Notes: generated by a model from the sequence alone, not told the origin. A stretch of DNA of 57,668 nucleotides from CAKQOE01 sp051892195 (GCA_051892195.1 JBJFFZ010000035.1:1-57668); one strand, 5' to 3'. Counted from the stretch's first letter, positions 1 through 7,552 are shown. Made by a program: numbers and translations.

Positions 1-1
1 C

Positions 2-123
2 AAAACGGGACAGCGAAGCAGGAAAAATCGGATGATTTTTCCTGCGGAGGAGCGAGCCGTAAGGCAAAAACGAGCGTTGCCGGTTTGAGTAAAATCCGAG
101 TTCCGAAAGGAGCTGGGATTTTT
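2..123 (+). ncRNA. Structured RNA module, copy A, with trailing hairpin
   Basis: Bases 2-87 share a framework with a second copy at 148-253. Both have a 5' segment AAACGGGACAGCGAAG, a variable hairpin, the constant CGGAGGAGCGAGCCG, a second small hairpin, and a 3' GCCGGTTT segment. In this copy the variable hairpin pairs 19-29 with 34-44. The ends can form a closing stem (AAAC with GTTT, GG with CC, CAGCG with CGTTG). A GAAA-tetraloop hairpin at 91-122 (AAAATCC with GGATTTT, AGTTCC with GGAGCT) is followed by T runs and looks like an intrinsic terminator. Arms that differ in sequence yet still pair, between constant segments, indicate a functional RNA. I cannot assign it to a named family. 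The 5' end may lie outside the window. Confidence 0.5.
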
Positions 124-147
124 AGTTTTTCTGAAAGAAAAGCGTCT

Positions 148-287
148 CAAACGGGACAGCGAAGGGAGCAAAGCATCCTTTTATTCCATATAAGAAAAAG
201 CTTTGCGACCGGAGGAGCGAGCCGCCTTTCGGCGGTTCGCGATGCCGGTTTTGTTAAAAAGCAAGCTACAAAGTAGCTTGCTTTTTT
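148..287 (+). ncRNA. Structured RNA module, copy B, with terminator
   Basis: This is the second copy of the module at 2-87. It keeps AAACGGGACAGCGAAG (149-164), CGGAGGAGCGAGCCG (210-224) and GCCGGTTT (244-251). The variable hairpin differs completely: GCAAAGC at 168-174 pairs with GCTTTGC at 200-206. The second hairpin is also different (CCGCC 222-226 with GGCGG 231-235). It is followed within eight bases by a strong intrinsic terminator. The direction of the terminator sets the strand. An open reading frame crosses the region but has no ribosome site and its codons track the RNA repeats, so I do not call a protein. The constant GGAGGAG is Shine-Dalgarno-like and contains GGA repeats, which could bind the ribosome or an RNA-binding protein; that is speculation. 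Confidence 0.55.
261..287 (+). terminator. Intrinsic terminator after RNA module B
   Basis: A perfect 9-bp stem (GCAAGCTAC at 261-269, GTAGCTTGC at 273-281) with an AAA loop is followed by six T residues. It ends the structured RNA module just upstream. Confidence 0.85.
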
Positions 288-392
288 CGTGCCGCGGATG
301 CGCACGTCCCAAATGAGACATGAAACATACGAATGTATTTTGCACACAAAATACCGTTCGGTTAAAAATTTTTATGAAAAACTTATAAAAAA

Positions 393-530
393 TGTAACAA
401 TTCTGCAGACAATGTGTTATAATGCAAGCGTAAGGGTACGACGATGCCCGGAGTTTTGCAAAATACTATATTCAATTCCTAAATATTTCATAACAGCAAA
501 GCAGCGTACCGTATGGTACGTTGTTTTGTT
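393..530 (+). ncRNA. Possible small RNA with promoter-like start
   Basis: A TATAAT at 418-423 has only a weak -35 (TGTAACA near 393-399). About 75 bases further is a 14-bp hairpin with GTAT loop (497-510 with 515-528), fully paired when G-T pairs are allowed, followed by a short T-rich stretch. The two together could delimit a transcript of roughly 100 nt. A 109-codon open frame covers this stretch but lacks a ribosome site and resembles no protein I know. The U tract after the hairpin is poor, so the hairpin may have another role. Confidence 0.25.
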
Positions 531-595
531 TATGGGCATATTGAGGTGTTTACCGAAAAAATATTACCGACTTCTTACAGAATTGTGGAAAAATA

Positions 596-624
596 TTGAA
601 AGTTACATTTTGAAATGATAAAAT
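596..624 (+). promoter_or_regulatory. Promoter of the BTAD regulator
   Basis: TTGAAA (596-601), a 17-bp spacer and TAAAAT (619-624) form a good sigma-A promoter. The predicted transcript would start near 631 and reach the GGAGG ribosome site at 651-655 of the regulator gene. Confidence 0.6.
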
Positions 625-661
625 CATGAAAGATGTCATTATATAATTGTGGAGGTTTGTG

Positions 662-1864
662 ATGGGGACGGATAATCGGTTATATATTAATATGTTGGGA
701 AGATTTACGCTGCAATATGGGGAGAATTGTATCAGCGATCAGGAAGGACGTTCAAAGAAGTTGTGGCTTCTGATTGAATATCTTGTTACTTTCCGGGGAA
801 AAGAGATTTCGCAGAACGATCTGATTGATCTTCTCTGGCCCGATGACAGCCATGGAAATCCGGCGAATACGCTGAAGACGCTTGTTCACAGGGCAAGAAC
901 CATGATCGGCAGCCTGAATTACGATAATGCCAAGAATATTATTATTTACAGGCGCGGTACTTATGCCTGGAATGATGAGCTGGACATGGTGGTGGATCTG
1001 GATGTTTTTGAACATCATGTTCAGACCGCAGATCAGAAGGATATCAGCATTGAGCAGAGGCTGTCCCATCTGACGGCTGCCATCGATATGTATAAAGGGG
1101 ACTTTCTTCCAAAGCTGGAAATGGAAACGTGGGCTATTCCGATCTCCACGTATTACCATTCTTTATATATTAAGGCAGTCCATGAAGCAATCGAGATACT
1201 TTCCAGCATTAAGAACTGGGAAGAGATTGTTTCCATCTGCGAAAGAGCTACAGAAATCGATCCATATGATGAAAAGCTGCACTATCATCTGATTCAGGCC
1301 CTTGTAAATTCAAAAAACCAGCAGCTTGCAAAGTCGCACTATGAGAATGTTACAAAGATGTTCTTTGAAAAATTCGGCGTTGCACCGTCGTCTGAGTTTC
1401 TCGCTTTGTACAAGCAGGTGGTACGGACACTGCATCAGACAGAGATGGATCTCAACTCCATCCGGGAAAAGCTCAACGAATCCGAGTATGAAACCGGGGC
1501 TTTCTATTGTGAATTTGAGGTGTTTAAGGAAATTTACCAGCTGGAGGTCAGAAATTCTTCCAGAGCCGGCCAGTCCATTTATCTTGGGCTGATTACTATT
1601 ACCGATCCGGAAGGCGACGTACCGGCCCCGAATCTCCTGAAAAATGCCATGGGAAAGCTTCTCCTTACGGTGAACGAGTCACTTCGCCGCAGCGATGTTT
1701 ACACGAGATACAGCGCCTCCCAGTACCTGATCATGCTGCATACCCTTACCGTGGAAAATGCGGAAATGGTCGTGGAGCGAATTGTAAAGCGTTTCAAAAG
1801 GGAATATCCGAAACTTGCAGTGAAGCTGGCGCAGTCCACCCTTCCTATCGAAATTGTAATTTAA
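662..1864 (+). CDS. BTAD/SARP-like transcriptional regulator
   Basis: This 400-residue protein has an N-terminal OmpR-type winged helix (about residues 10-95), with a 'KKLWLLIEYLV...LIDLLWPDD' pattern and a conserved helix ending in 'TLKTLVHRAR'. A bacterial transcriptional activator (BTAD, TPR-like) domain follows to about residue 260, containing 'YKGDFLP' and 'ERATEIDPYDEKLH'. The last 130 residues look like a degenerate GGDEF-type alpha/beta domain ('LRRSDVYTRYSASQYLIML') without the catalytic GGDEF signature. The ATG at 662 is chosen because GGAGG (651-655) precedes it by six bases; the longer in-frame TTG at 647 would overlap that site. Such proteins normally bind DNA and sense a ligand through the BTAD part. 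It probably controls the two genes downstream, which is inference from position. Confidence 0.85.
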   Translation: MGTDNRLYINMLGRFTLQYGENCISDQEGRSKKLWLLIEYLVTFRGKEISQNDLIDLLWPDDSHGNPANTLKTLVHRARTMIGSLNYDNAKNIIIYRRGTYAWNDELDMVVDLDVFEHHVQTADQKDISIEQRLSHLTAAIDMYKGDFLPKLEMETWAIPISTYYHSLYIKAVHEAIEILSSIKNWEEIVSICERATEIDPYDEKLHYHLIQALVNSKNQQLAKSHYENVTKMFFEKFGVAPSSEFLALYKQVVRTLHQTEMDLNSIREKLNESEYETGAFYCEFEVFKEIYQLEVRNSSRAGQSIYLGLITITDPEGDVPAPNLLKNAMGKLLLTVNESLRRSDVYTRYSASQYLIMLHTLTVENAEMVVERIVKRFKREYPKLAVKLAQSTLPIEIVI

Positions 1865-1937
1865 TCATACATACGAATAAATGAATCGTAAAACAGATTC
1901 CGGCTGCGCAGCGCAGCCAAACAAAAGGTGAAAGCAG

Positions 1938-1967
1938 GCCGGGGAGGATTTCCTCCCCGGCTTTTTT
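1938..1967 (+). terminator. Intrinsic terminator of the BTAD regulator
   Basis: An 11-bp perfect stem (1938-1948 with 1951-1961) with a TT loop is followed by six T residues. A second palindrome, GGCTGCGCAGCGCAGCC at about 1898-1914, lies just before it. Confidence 0.9.
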
Positions 1968-2065
1968 CGTCTCACCGCCTGGGGGTGCAGAGCACCCGAC
2001 GGGTGGTTTAAATTGTATTTTTTTCATGAAAAGAGACCGTCGGAGGATTGTCCCCACGGGAAATG

Positions 2066-2095
2066 TTACCGAAATGTAACTGTAGAGTGTATACT
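2066..2095 (+). promoter_or_regulatory. Candidate promoter for the two paralogous genes
   Basis: TTACCG (2066-2071), an 18-bp spacer and TATACT (2090-2095) are a plausible but imperfect promoter. The 329-base gap between the regulator and the next gene otherwise holds the terminator at 1938-1967 and an AT-rich leader, with no further gene visible. Confidence 0.35.
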
Positions 2096-2193
2096 ATTTA
2101 CAAGAATATTGTGAATAAGTGGGTAGAATTTGAGAAAAATATAAATAAATTGATGGAAATATTAAGGATTGAAACCGGCAGAGGGAAATGATT

Positions 2194-2652
2194 ATGGAAA
2201 TGAGGAAATATACCGGGGAAGGGAGCACCCTTCTGGTAAAGGTCCATCGGTATGATGGAAAGAATATTCAGGGAACACTGTGCGATGTTTCCAGCAATGT
2301 CCGCTATGTCTTTACAAATATGACACAGCTGATTATGAAAATTGAGGAAATTCTGGATACAAAGGACAGGGAGCCTGCATCAAAGGCTGAGATTTTCGGC
2401 CTTGCAAAAAAAGAAGGAAAATACGAGATGGTTCAGGGCTCAAAGCCGTGGATCTACGATAAGCTGAGGGTGTTTTTAACGTTTAAGCTTTCCATCCGGT
2501 TCAGAAGATTCGGAACCTGGCAGGGACTGATTTCCTGCGTTGATACAGGAAAAACATGTGCATTCCGCAACGTGCTGGAGATGACTCTGATGATGGATTC
2601 TGAAATGGAGGCCGCAGGCACAGCAGTGGAGGCTACGGATGTTGCTGAGTAA
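2194..2652 (+). CDS. Conserved protein of unknown function, paralog 1
   Basis: I do not recognise a named family. The 152-residue protein has an N-terminal part with 'GKNIQGTLCDVSSNVRYVF' and a C-terminal half with 'FKLSIRFRRFGTWQGLIS', then 'FRNVLEMTLMMDS'. The T/S-W-Q-G followed by an FR-x-x-LE helix is shared with the next gene, so the two are tandem paralogs. No signal peptide or membrane segment is visible, so it is probably cytoplasmic. The ATG at 2194 is chosen because GAGGG (2181-2185) lies eight bases upstream; the ATG at 2188 would be too close. Its position behind a BTAD regulator suggests it is a target of that regulator. Confidence 0.75.
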   Translation: MEMRKYTGEGSTLLVKVHRYDGKNIQGTLCDVSSNVRYVFTNMTQLIMKIEEILDTKDREPASKAEIFGLAKKEGKYEMVQGSKPWIYDKLRVFLTFKLSIRFRRFGTWQGLISCVDTGKTCAFRNVLEMTLMMDSEMEAAGTAVEATDVAE

Positions 2653-3133
2653 AGGAAGTGCTGTATCGCGGAACGATCAGTACAGTGAGCTGAAAATCTT
2701 TTCTTTTAAGGATTCCAATATTCAGGGCGTTTTTTCCAACGGGATTTACGGAGAAAAGGTGTTTCTGAATCTGACTTCCATGATCCTCATGGTGGAAGAC
2801 TGTATGAACAGTATTTCGTTTCCGCATCCTATGTTTCAGTACAGAACCATGGATATTCAGCCGGACATGGAGCTGTCCTCAAAGAAAGTGGCCTATCGGG
2901 ATGCGGCGGAGTTTACCATCCCGGAGGAAGAAAAGCCTGCGGAGTGGGAGGAACGTGAGCCTCTGGCCACCATACGCTTCCGCATCATGTTCCGGACCAT
3001 TTCCGGATGGCAGGGGGAAGCGGAGATTCTGGAGAATGGAAAAAAGAAAAAGTTCCGAAGCGATCTGGAATTTATTATGTTTATAGTGGACGCGCTGAAA
3101 GAGCGCAGTGAAGCGGAAGAATCATTCCTGTGA
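2639..3133 (+). CDS. Conserved protein of unknown function, paralog 2
   Basis: This 164-residue protein overlaps the preceding gene by 14 bases and is preceded by GGAGG inside that gene, so the pair is probably co-translated. It shares the layout of its neighbour: 'SNIQGVFSNGIYGEKVFLNLTSMILMVED' corresponds to the N-terminal part (shown here over two motifs, IQG and the MILM helix), and 'IRFRIMFRTISGWQGEAEI' followed by 'FRSDLEFIMFIVDAL' corresponds to the C-terminal part. Sequence identity between the two is low outside these motifs, so the duplication is old. No catalytic motif, signal peptide or membrane helix is seen, and I assign no function. Confidence 0.75.
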   Translation: MLLSKGSAVSRNDQYSELKIFSFKDSNIQGVFSNGIYGEKVFLNLTSMILMVEDCMNSISFPHPMFQYRTMDIQPDMELSSKKVAYRDAAEFTIPEEEKPAEWEEREPLATIRFRIMFRTISGWQGEAEILENGKKKKFRSDLEFIMFIVDALKERSEAEESFL

Positions 3134-3146
3134 GAAATTCGAAGAT

Positions 3147-3190
3147 AAAAAAATCCGATCGGTATCTGAAGGTACCGGTCGGATTTTTTT
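3147..3190. terminator. Bidirectional terminator between paralog 2 and tRNA-Arg
   Basis: A 15-bp stem (3152-3166 with 3171-3185, two G-T pairs) is flanked by A runs on the left and T runs on the right. It can therefore end the plus-strand gene and, on the minus strand, the tRNA transcript. Confidence 0.85.
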
Positions 3191-3196
3191 GGTTTC

Positions 3197-3272
3197 TGGT
3201 GCTCGTGAAAGGAATCGAACCTTCGACGCACGGTTTAGGAAACCGACGCTCTATCCGCTGAGCTACACGAGC
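3197..3272 (-). tRNA. tRNA-Arg (anticodon CCT), with encoded CCA
   Basis: On the minus strand the cloverleaf is complete. The 7-bp acceptor stem is GCTCGTG with CACGAGC, the D arm GCTC/GAGC, the anticodon loop TTCCTAA (anticodon CCT, reading AGG), and the T arm GAAGG-TTCGATT-CCTTT. The terminal CCA is encoded. The outermost anticodon-stem position appears to be a T-T mismatch. Confidence 0.95.
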
Positions 3273-3295
3273 ATGTCCGGCAGAAACTGCCGAGA

Positions 3296-3301
3296 ATTAT
3301 A
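3296..3301 (-). promoter_or_regulatory. Candidate -10 element for tRNA-Arg
   Basis: On the minus strand a perfect TATAAT lies 23 bases upstream of the tRNA 5' end. No convincing -35 sits at 16-18 bp (TTGAGT is 20 bp away), so read-through from the upstream membrane protein gene is also possible. Confidence 0.35.
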
Positions 3302-3319
3302 TTAACACAATCCGTGTCA

Positions 3320-3973
3320 TTACTCAATAAAATTTGCAAAGATGTTGGGAACCAGCTCTGCATTGAGCATCATCTGACACAGATATGATGTGCCGATCTG
3401 ATCCAGAAGGGCGTTGACATTGCCCACAACTGCGATCATATAAATCAGCAGAATCAGAATCCCGGAAATGATACAGCCTTTCATGAGGGCGAAGATCATG
3501 CCCAGGATGCTGTCCATGGAGCCCAGGGGCTTTCCTTTCTGGAGAAAGATTCCGATAAAGCGTTCGATAATAAACATGATCACCCGCACCGCCAGAAGGA
3601 TCAGGACAATGACCAGAATGTTTACAATGGCGTCGGTAATGGGTTCGGCGGATTTCGCAGCAGCGGTCTGGATTGCATTGTCTGCCGCGGAGCGCAGGGC
3701 AGAGGCGATGCCTCCCTGGATTTCGCCTGCGTCAGAGCCGGAGGTGCCCATTCGGATCCGGTATGCGATGTATTCGGTGATTTTCACCTGAATATCATTT
3801 CTTACGGAAGTGTTTGCATCCAGGTACGCTGTGACCGGTGTCCGGAAGAGCCAGGCTGCAGTAACGGAAATCATCCAGCCGAATGTACTGATAAATGAAC
3901 GCAGAAACCCCTTTCTGTCCCCCATGAAGATGCACAGAATCAGGATCACCGCAACTGCGATGTCGATATACAT
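3320..3973 (-). CDS. CvpA-like integral membrane protein
   Basis: This 217-residue protein begins 'MYIDIAVAVILILCIFMGDRK' across a first hydrophobic helix and follows the CvpA/colicin V production pattern: an N-terminal helix pair with 'RKGFLRSF', a polar middle, then two hydrophobic helices ('NILVIVLILLAVRVIMFIIE', 'LMKGCIISGILILLIYMIAV'). The start is set by AGGAGG (3981-3986 on the plus strand, read as its complement) seven bases upstream; a much longer open frame extends to 4462 but runs into the neighbouring promoter region and ferredoxin gene. It is transcribed divergently from the hydrogenase operon. The specific role of CvpA-like proteins in Clostridia is not settled, so only the family is claimed. 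Confidence 0.8.
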   Translation of the reverse strand: MYIDIAVAVILILCIFMGDRKGFLRSFISTFGWMISVTAAWLFRTPVTAYLDANTSVRNDIQVKITEYIAYRIRMGTSGSDAGEIQGGIASALRSAADNAIQTAAAKSAEPITDAIVNILVIVLILLAVRVIMFIIERFIGIFLQKGKPLGSMDSILGMIFALMKGCIISGILILLIYMIAVVGNVNALLDQIGTSYLCQMMLNAELVPNIFANFIE

Positions 3974-4015
3974 AAATGAACCTCCTTTTGAACGGCTTCC
4001 CCCGACAGAAGCCAC

Positions 4016-4027
4016 GATAATATTATC
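4016..4027. promoter_or_regulatory. 12-bp perfect palindrome in a divergent intergenic region
   Basis: GATAATATTATC is a perfect palindrome between the divergently transcribed CvpA-like gene and the hydrogenase operon. It could be an operator. A weak promoter (TTCCCG 4102-4107, 17 bp, TATACA 4125-4130) for the operon lies about 75 bases away. AT-rich palindromes also arise by chance. Confidence 0.2.
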
Positions 4028-4171
4028 AATTTTGGAAAAGGGATTCAATCCTAAATGAAGAAAACCGGGGGAAAGAATGACGGCAGATGGTTGACGGCTG
4101 TTTCCCGAAAGGATAGGATGTAGGTATACAAAGGATTGAAGCTGAAGAAACAACTGTGAGGAATACGGACT

Positions 4172-4417
4172 ATGAGAACAATAACAATCTGTGTTGGAAG
4201 TGCGTGTCATGTGAAGGGGTCCCATCATGTGATTGACCGCCTTCAGGAGCTCATCGCACAGTATGGACTGCAGAATGAGGTGGAACTGAAGGCTTCCTTC
4301 TGCATGGAGCAGTGCCGGGGGAACATCGGCGCAATCATCGATGACAAGCCTGTGACCGATCTGAAACGGGACAATGTTGATGAGGTTTTTGAAAGGGAAA
4401 TTCTGAAAATCAGATAG
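4172..4417 (+). CDS. Thioredoxin-like [2Fe-2S] ferredoxin (NuoE-like)
   Basis: This 81-residue protein carries the four cysteines of the thioredoxin-like ferredoxin fold at positions 7, 12, 44 and 48 ('CVGSAC' and 'CMEQC'), which bind a [2Fe-2S] cluster. It corresponds to the C-terminal domain of NuoE/HydC-type subunits without the N-terminal helical part. It is the first gene of a three-gene operon; the hydrogenase-like protein begins 17 bases downstream. It probably carries electrons to or from that protein. The start is the only ATG compatible with the family N-terminus, with GAGGA nine or so bases upstream. Confidence 0.88.
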   Translation: MRTITICVGSACHVKGSHHVIDRLQELIAQYGLQNEVELKASFCMEQCRGNIGAIIDDKPVTDLKRDNVDEVFEREILKIR

Positions 4418-4434
4418 TAGGGAGTGGTGACGGA

Positions 4435-6180
4435 ATGCAGCGTTATAAGAACATAGAATCAATCATGCGTCTGCGGGAAGCAGACTGCAAAAACTGCTAC
4501 AAGTGTGTGCGGTTCTGCCCGGTAAAGGCTATTTCGCTTACGGAGGATCAGGCAACGATTGAGGCGGACCGCTGTATTTACTGCGGCAAATGCTATATGG
4601 TATGCCCGCAGGATGCCAGAGATCTGGCGGGAGATCTGGACCGGGTGAAGGCCATGGTAAAGCGGGGAGAACGGATCTACTTTTCCATTTCTTCTGCCTT
4701 TTCTACATATTTCAGAAGCACAAGCCTGAAAGCCATGGGGGCAGCCCTGAAAAAACTGGGAGCTGAGCGGGTGGAGGAAACAGCCGTAGGTGGAAACCGG
4801 GTGATTCAGGAATATACGGAGATCATAGAAAACGAACATTATGAAAATATCATCGGAACTCTGTGTCCTTCTACAAATTATATGATTCAGAAGTATTTTC
4901 CGAGCCTTGTAAAATGGATGTGCCCGGTGATCACGCCTCTGGAAGCCCACGCAAAGATGATGAGAGCCGCCTACGGGCAGGATATCCGGGTGGTGGGCAT
5001 CGGCACCTGTATCGCACAGCATGTGCTCAGCGAAACGACTCCGCCGGAGGGCAGGATCGATGCGTACCTGACCTACGAAGAGGTGGAGCAGTGGATGGCG
5101 GAAACGGGCGTGACCATCGACGAGGAGGACCCCGACACCTTCCCGGTTTCAAATTACCGGGGGCGGTATCTGGATGAGGACGGAGGACTGTTCCGGGCCC
5201 TTCCGGGGGATATCAAGTATAAATATAAGCTCTGGGAAGTCAACGGCGCCTCCCGGACAAAGGAAATGTTCGGCGGAATGAGCTCTGAAAATACACAAAA
5301 CTACTGTATCGCAGTCTCTGCCTGCGCAAACAGCTGCCTGGGGGGACCGATTGTGCGCCTTGCAAAAAAGGACACCTTCCAGAGCAAGGACCGCTGGCTT
5401 ATGAGCATCAAGGAAGGGGATGACCATGCGGGTGTCAATCCTTCCGAGTCTGCAGTGGTTGATGTGAGGAAAAAATTTGAACCCATGCCGTTCAACCGCA
5501 CTACACCGCAAAGAGAGGAAGTGGAGTATTTCCTTTCCCTTGTGGGGCGGGAAAACAAAAAAGACCGTCTGGACTGCGGGGGCTGCGGGTACAATACCTG
5601 CATCGAAAAGGCCGTGGCTGTCTGTCAGGGCATGGCAGACCCGTTTGTGTGCATTCCAAAGGCCAGAGACAAGGCAGAAGCAAAATCCAACCTGCTCTTT
5701 GACAATTCGCCAAGCGGCGTGGTTGTCATGGATAAGGACTTCCGGATTCTGGAAATCAACCCGGCTGCAGAAGCCATTTTGGAGCTTTCTGCCGCAGATG
5801 CGGCAGGCCGCAGCATGGAGGAGTTTGTTGACAGCGAGTTTTTAGAGCATTCTGCAAGAATGGAAGTGAAATCCACCCATGAGCGCTGCAGGTGCAGCGC
5901 CATCAGCAAGCTGTTGGATCTGACCTATTTCCGCATTACAGGCCATGATATTTCCATGCTTGTGATGGATGACCGCACGGAAATGGCTGAAAAGCGGGAG
6001 GAGGAAATGAAGCTTCGTCAGGAAACCATCGACGTCACCCAGAAGGTGGTGGAAAAGCAGATGAGAATCGCACAGGAGATCGCCAGTCTTCTGGGAGAAA
6101 CCACTGCGGAAACAAAGCTTGCTCTGAACCGGCTCAAGAACACGCTGAAGATGGATGAAGAGGACGGGTGGCAGGTATGA
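4435..6180 (+). CDS. PAS-containing [FeFe]-hydrogenase-like sensor
   Basis: The 581-residue protein begins with two [4Fe-4S] ferredoxin motifs (Cys 18/21/24/28 and 47/50/53/57). A [FeFe]-hydrogenase H-cluster domain (about 80-355) retains all four cysteines expected to hold the cubane: C144 in 'TLCPS', C192 in 'GTCIAQ', C297 and C301 in 'ACANSCLGG'. The catalytic-type TSCCP motif is reduced to TLCP, so the cysteine used for proton transfer in ordinary hydrogenases is absent, and the usual lysine of motif L2 is Gln. A third Fe-S motif 'CGGCGYNTC' (381-389) precedes a PAS domain (about 420-515) and a C-terminal helix. This layout matches sensory (group C) hydrogenases, which are thought to report H2 or redox state. 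It is translationally coupled to the phosphatase downstream. Confidence 0.9.
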   Translation: MQRYKNIESIMRLREADCKNCYKCVRFCPVKAISLTEDQATIEADRCIYCGKCYMVCPQDARDLAGDLDRVKAMVKRGERIYFSISSAFSTYFRSTSLKAMGAALKKLGAERVEETAVGGNRVIQEYTEIIENEHYENIIGTLCPSTNYMIQKYFPSLVKWMCPVITPLEAHAKMMRAAYGQDIRVVGIGTCIAQHVLSETTPPEGRIDAYLTYEEVEQWMAETGVTIDEEDPDTFPVSNYRGRYLDEDGGLFRALPGDIKYKYKLWEVNGASRTKEMFGGMSSENTQNYCIAVSACANSCLGGPIVRLAKKDTFQSKDRWLMSIKEGDDHAGVNPSESAVVDVRKKFEPMPFNRTTPQREEVEYFLSLVGRENKKDRLDCGGCGYNTCIEKAVAVCQGMADPFVCIPKARDKAEAKSNLLFDNSPSGVVVMDKDFRILEINPAAEAILELSAADAAGRSMEEFVDSEFLEHSARMEVKSTHERCRCSAISKLLDLTYFRITGHDISMLVMDDRTEMAEKREEEMKLRQETIDVTQKVVEKQMRIAQEIASLLGETTAETKLALNRLKNTLKMDEEDGWQV

Positions 6181-7400
6181 TGGATCAGGCCGAAAGAAAA
6201 GAAAGTACATACGACAGAAACCGTTATTACGCAGATGTGTACAGCGAAAGCCTTTTTAAAAAAGGGGAGGAGCTGTGCGGCGATATGGTCAATGTCATCC
6301 GGAAGGCGGACGAATCGGTCATCGTTCTTGCGGACGGCATGGGAAGCGGCGTAAAGGCCAATATTCTTTCCACTCTGACCAGTAAGATCATCGCCACCAT
6401 GATCAGCGGCGATGCGGATATTGATGACTGCGTGGAGACCATTTCCAAGACGCTGCCGGTGTGCAGCGAGCGGGGCATTGCCTATTCCACCTTTACGATT
6501 ATCCGTGTGAAGCACAACGGCGATGTGTATACTGCTGAGTTTGACGGACCGGAGATTGTAATCGTCCGGGACGGGGTGCTGGACGAACCGGAAAAGCACA
6601 TGCGCGTCATCGAGGGCAAGGAGGTCTGGGAATGTTCCTTTAAGGCAAACCCGGGGGACATGATCGTAGGCTTTTCCGACGGGGTGATCCACGCGGGCAT
6701 CGGAAGACTGGTAAATCTTGGTTGGCAGCGGGTCAATGTCATGGAATTTATTCAGCGGAAATATTACGATGGCATGTCCGCCAGAGAAATGACCCGGGAT
6801 CTCATCGGCATCTGCAACGACCTTTATGAAGGGGAGCCGGGGGACGACACCACCGTGGCAGTTGTAAGAATCATTCCCCGCACCGAGACAAGGATTATGG
6901 TGGGGCCGGCGGCCTCGCCGGAAATGGACGAAAAGGAAGTATCCCGCCTTATGATGGCTTCCGGAAAGAAGATCGTCTGCGGGGGAACCACCTCAAAGGT
7001 GGTGGCAAGGGTTCTGGGAGAGCCTCTTGAGGTCAGCATGGACTATTACGATGAAAATGTTCCGCCTATGGGTTATATCAAAGGAATCGACCTGGTTACG
7101 GAGGGCGTGCTGACCCTGTCCGCTGCAGAGCAGCTGATCCATCAGTACATTGCGGAGGAAGGGCAGAACCGGAAACCGGATGAATACCTGGAGCTGGAAA
7201 AAAAGGACGGAGCCTCCCGTCTGGTTCAGGTGCTGCTGGACGAGTGCAGCGACATCGTATTTATGATCGGCGCCGCAGCAAATCCGGCCCATCAGGGGGA
7301 GCTGTCCGCACCGTCTCTGGACGTGAAGGTCCGCATCGTGCGGGAAATCACAAAGTGTCTGCGGCAGGTAGGAAAGACCGTGACAATTGAAGAATATTAG
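6177..7400 (+). CDS. SpoIIE/PP2C-type serine phosphatase of the hydrogenase operon
   Basis: The 407-residue protein has a PP2C-like SpoIIE phosphatase domain in its first 240 residues. Metal-binding aspartates are visible in 'VLADGMGSG', in 'GFSDGV' and in 'GEPGDDTTV'. The C-terminal 160 residues form a separate alpha/beta part ('GGTTSKVVARVLG') that I cannot name. The start is the ATG at 6177, which overlaps the stop of the hydrogenase-like gene in the form ATGA. Such phosphatases act on phosphorylated serine or threonine in partner proteins, often anti-anti-sigma factors. Given the operon, it is probably the output of the H2/redox sensor. No matching kinase is encoded nearby, so its substrate is unknown. 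Confidence 0.88.
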   Translation: MMDQAERKESTYDRNRYYADVYSESLFKKGEELCGDMVNVIRKADESVIVLADGMGSGVKANILSTLTSKIIATMISGDADIDDCVETISKTLPVCSERGIAYSTFTIIRVKHNGDVYTAEFDGPEIVIVRDGVLDEPEKHMRVIEGKEVWECSFKANPGDMIVGFSDGVIHAGIGRLVNLGWQRVNVMEFIQRKYYDGMSAREMTRDLIGICNDLYEGEPGDDTTVAVVRIIPRTETRIMVGPAASPEMDEKEVSRLMMASGKKIVCGGTTSKVVARVLGEPLEVSMDYYDENVPPMGYIKGIDLVTEGVLTLSAAEQLIHQYIAEEGQNRKPDEYLELEKKDGASRLVQVLLDECSDIVFMIGAAANPAHQGELSAPSLDVKVRIVREITKCLRQVGKTVTIEEY

Positions 7401-7475
7401 GCCGGCAGGGGGCCCGGGACGGGCCGGACAGCGGATGACCGCCTTATTCCGGGAGGAAGAACGGCGAATCAGAAC

Positions 7476-7522
7476 AGGGAATTATGTATGAGAATAAATA
7501 ATTCATGCAGAATTCCCTTTTT
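7476..7522 (+). terminator. Possible weak terminator of the hydrogenase operon
   Basis: AGGGAATT (7476-7483) can pair with AATTCCCT (7511-7518), followed by a short T run. The loop is long, so this is a tentative call. Confidence 0.3.
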
Positions 7523-7524
7523 GA

Positions 7525-7552
7525 TTGCATTTTTTCTGTTGTATGTTAAAAT
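7525..7552 (+). promoter_or_regulatory. Candidate promoter of the Lrp-family gene
   Basis: TTGCAT (7525-7530), a 16-bp spacer and TAAAAT (7547-7552) lie 37 bases upstream of the start codon. Confidence 0.45.

Noticed and set aside
85..276. 63-codon frame across the RNA modules
   Set aside because: It has no ribosome site and its content is explained by the paired RNA segments.
289..618. 109-codon frame before the BTAD gene
   Set aside because: No ribosome site or family resemblance, and it covers a promoter-like element and a perfect hairpin.
3974..4462. N-terminal extension of the CvpA-like frame
   Set aside because: It runs through the divergent promoter region and over the ferredoxin gene; a good ribosome site and the family N-terminus lie at 3973.
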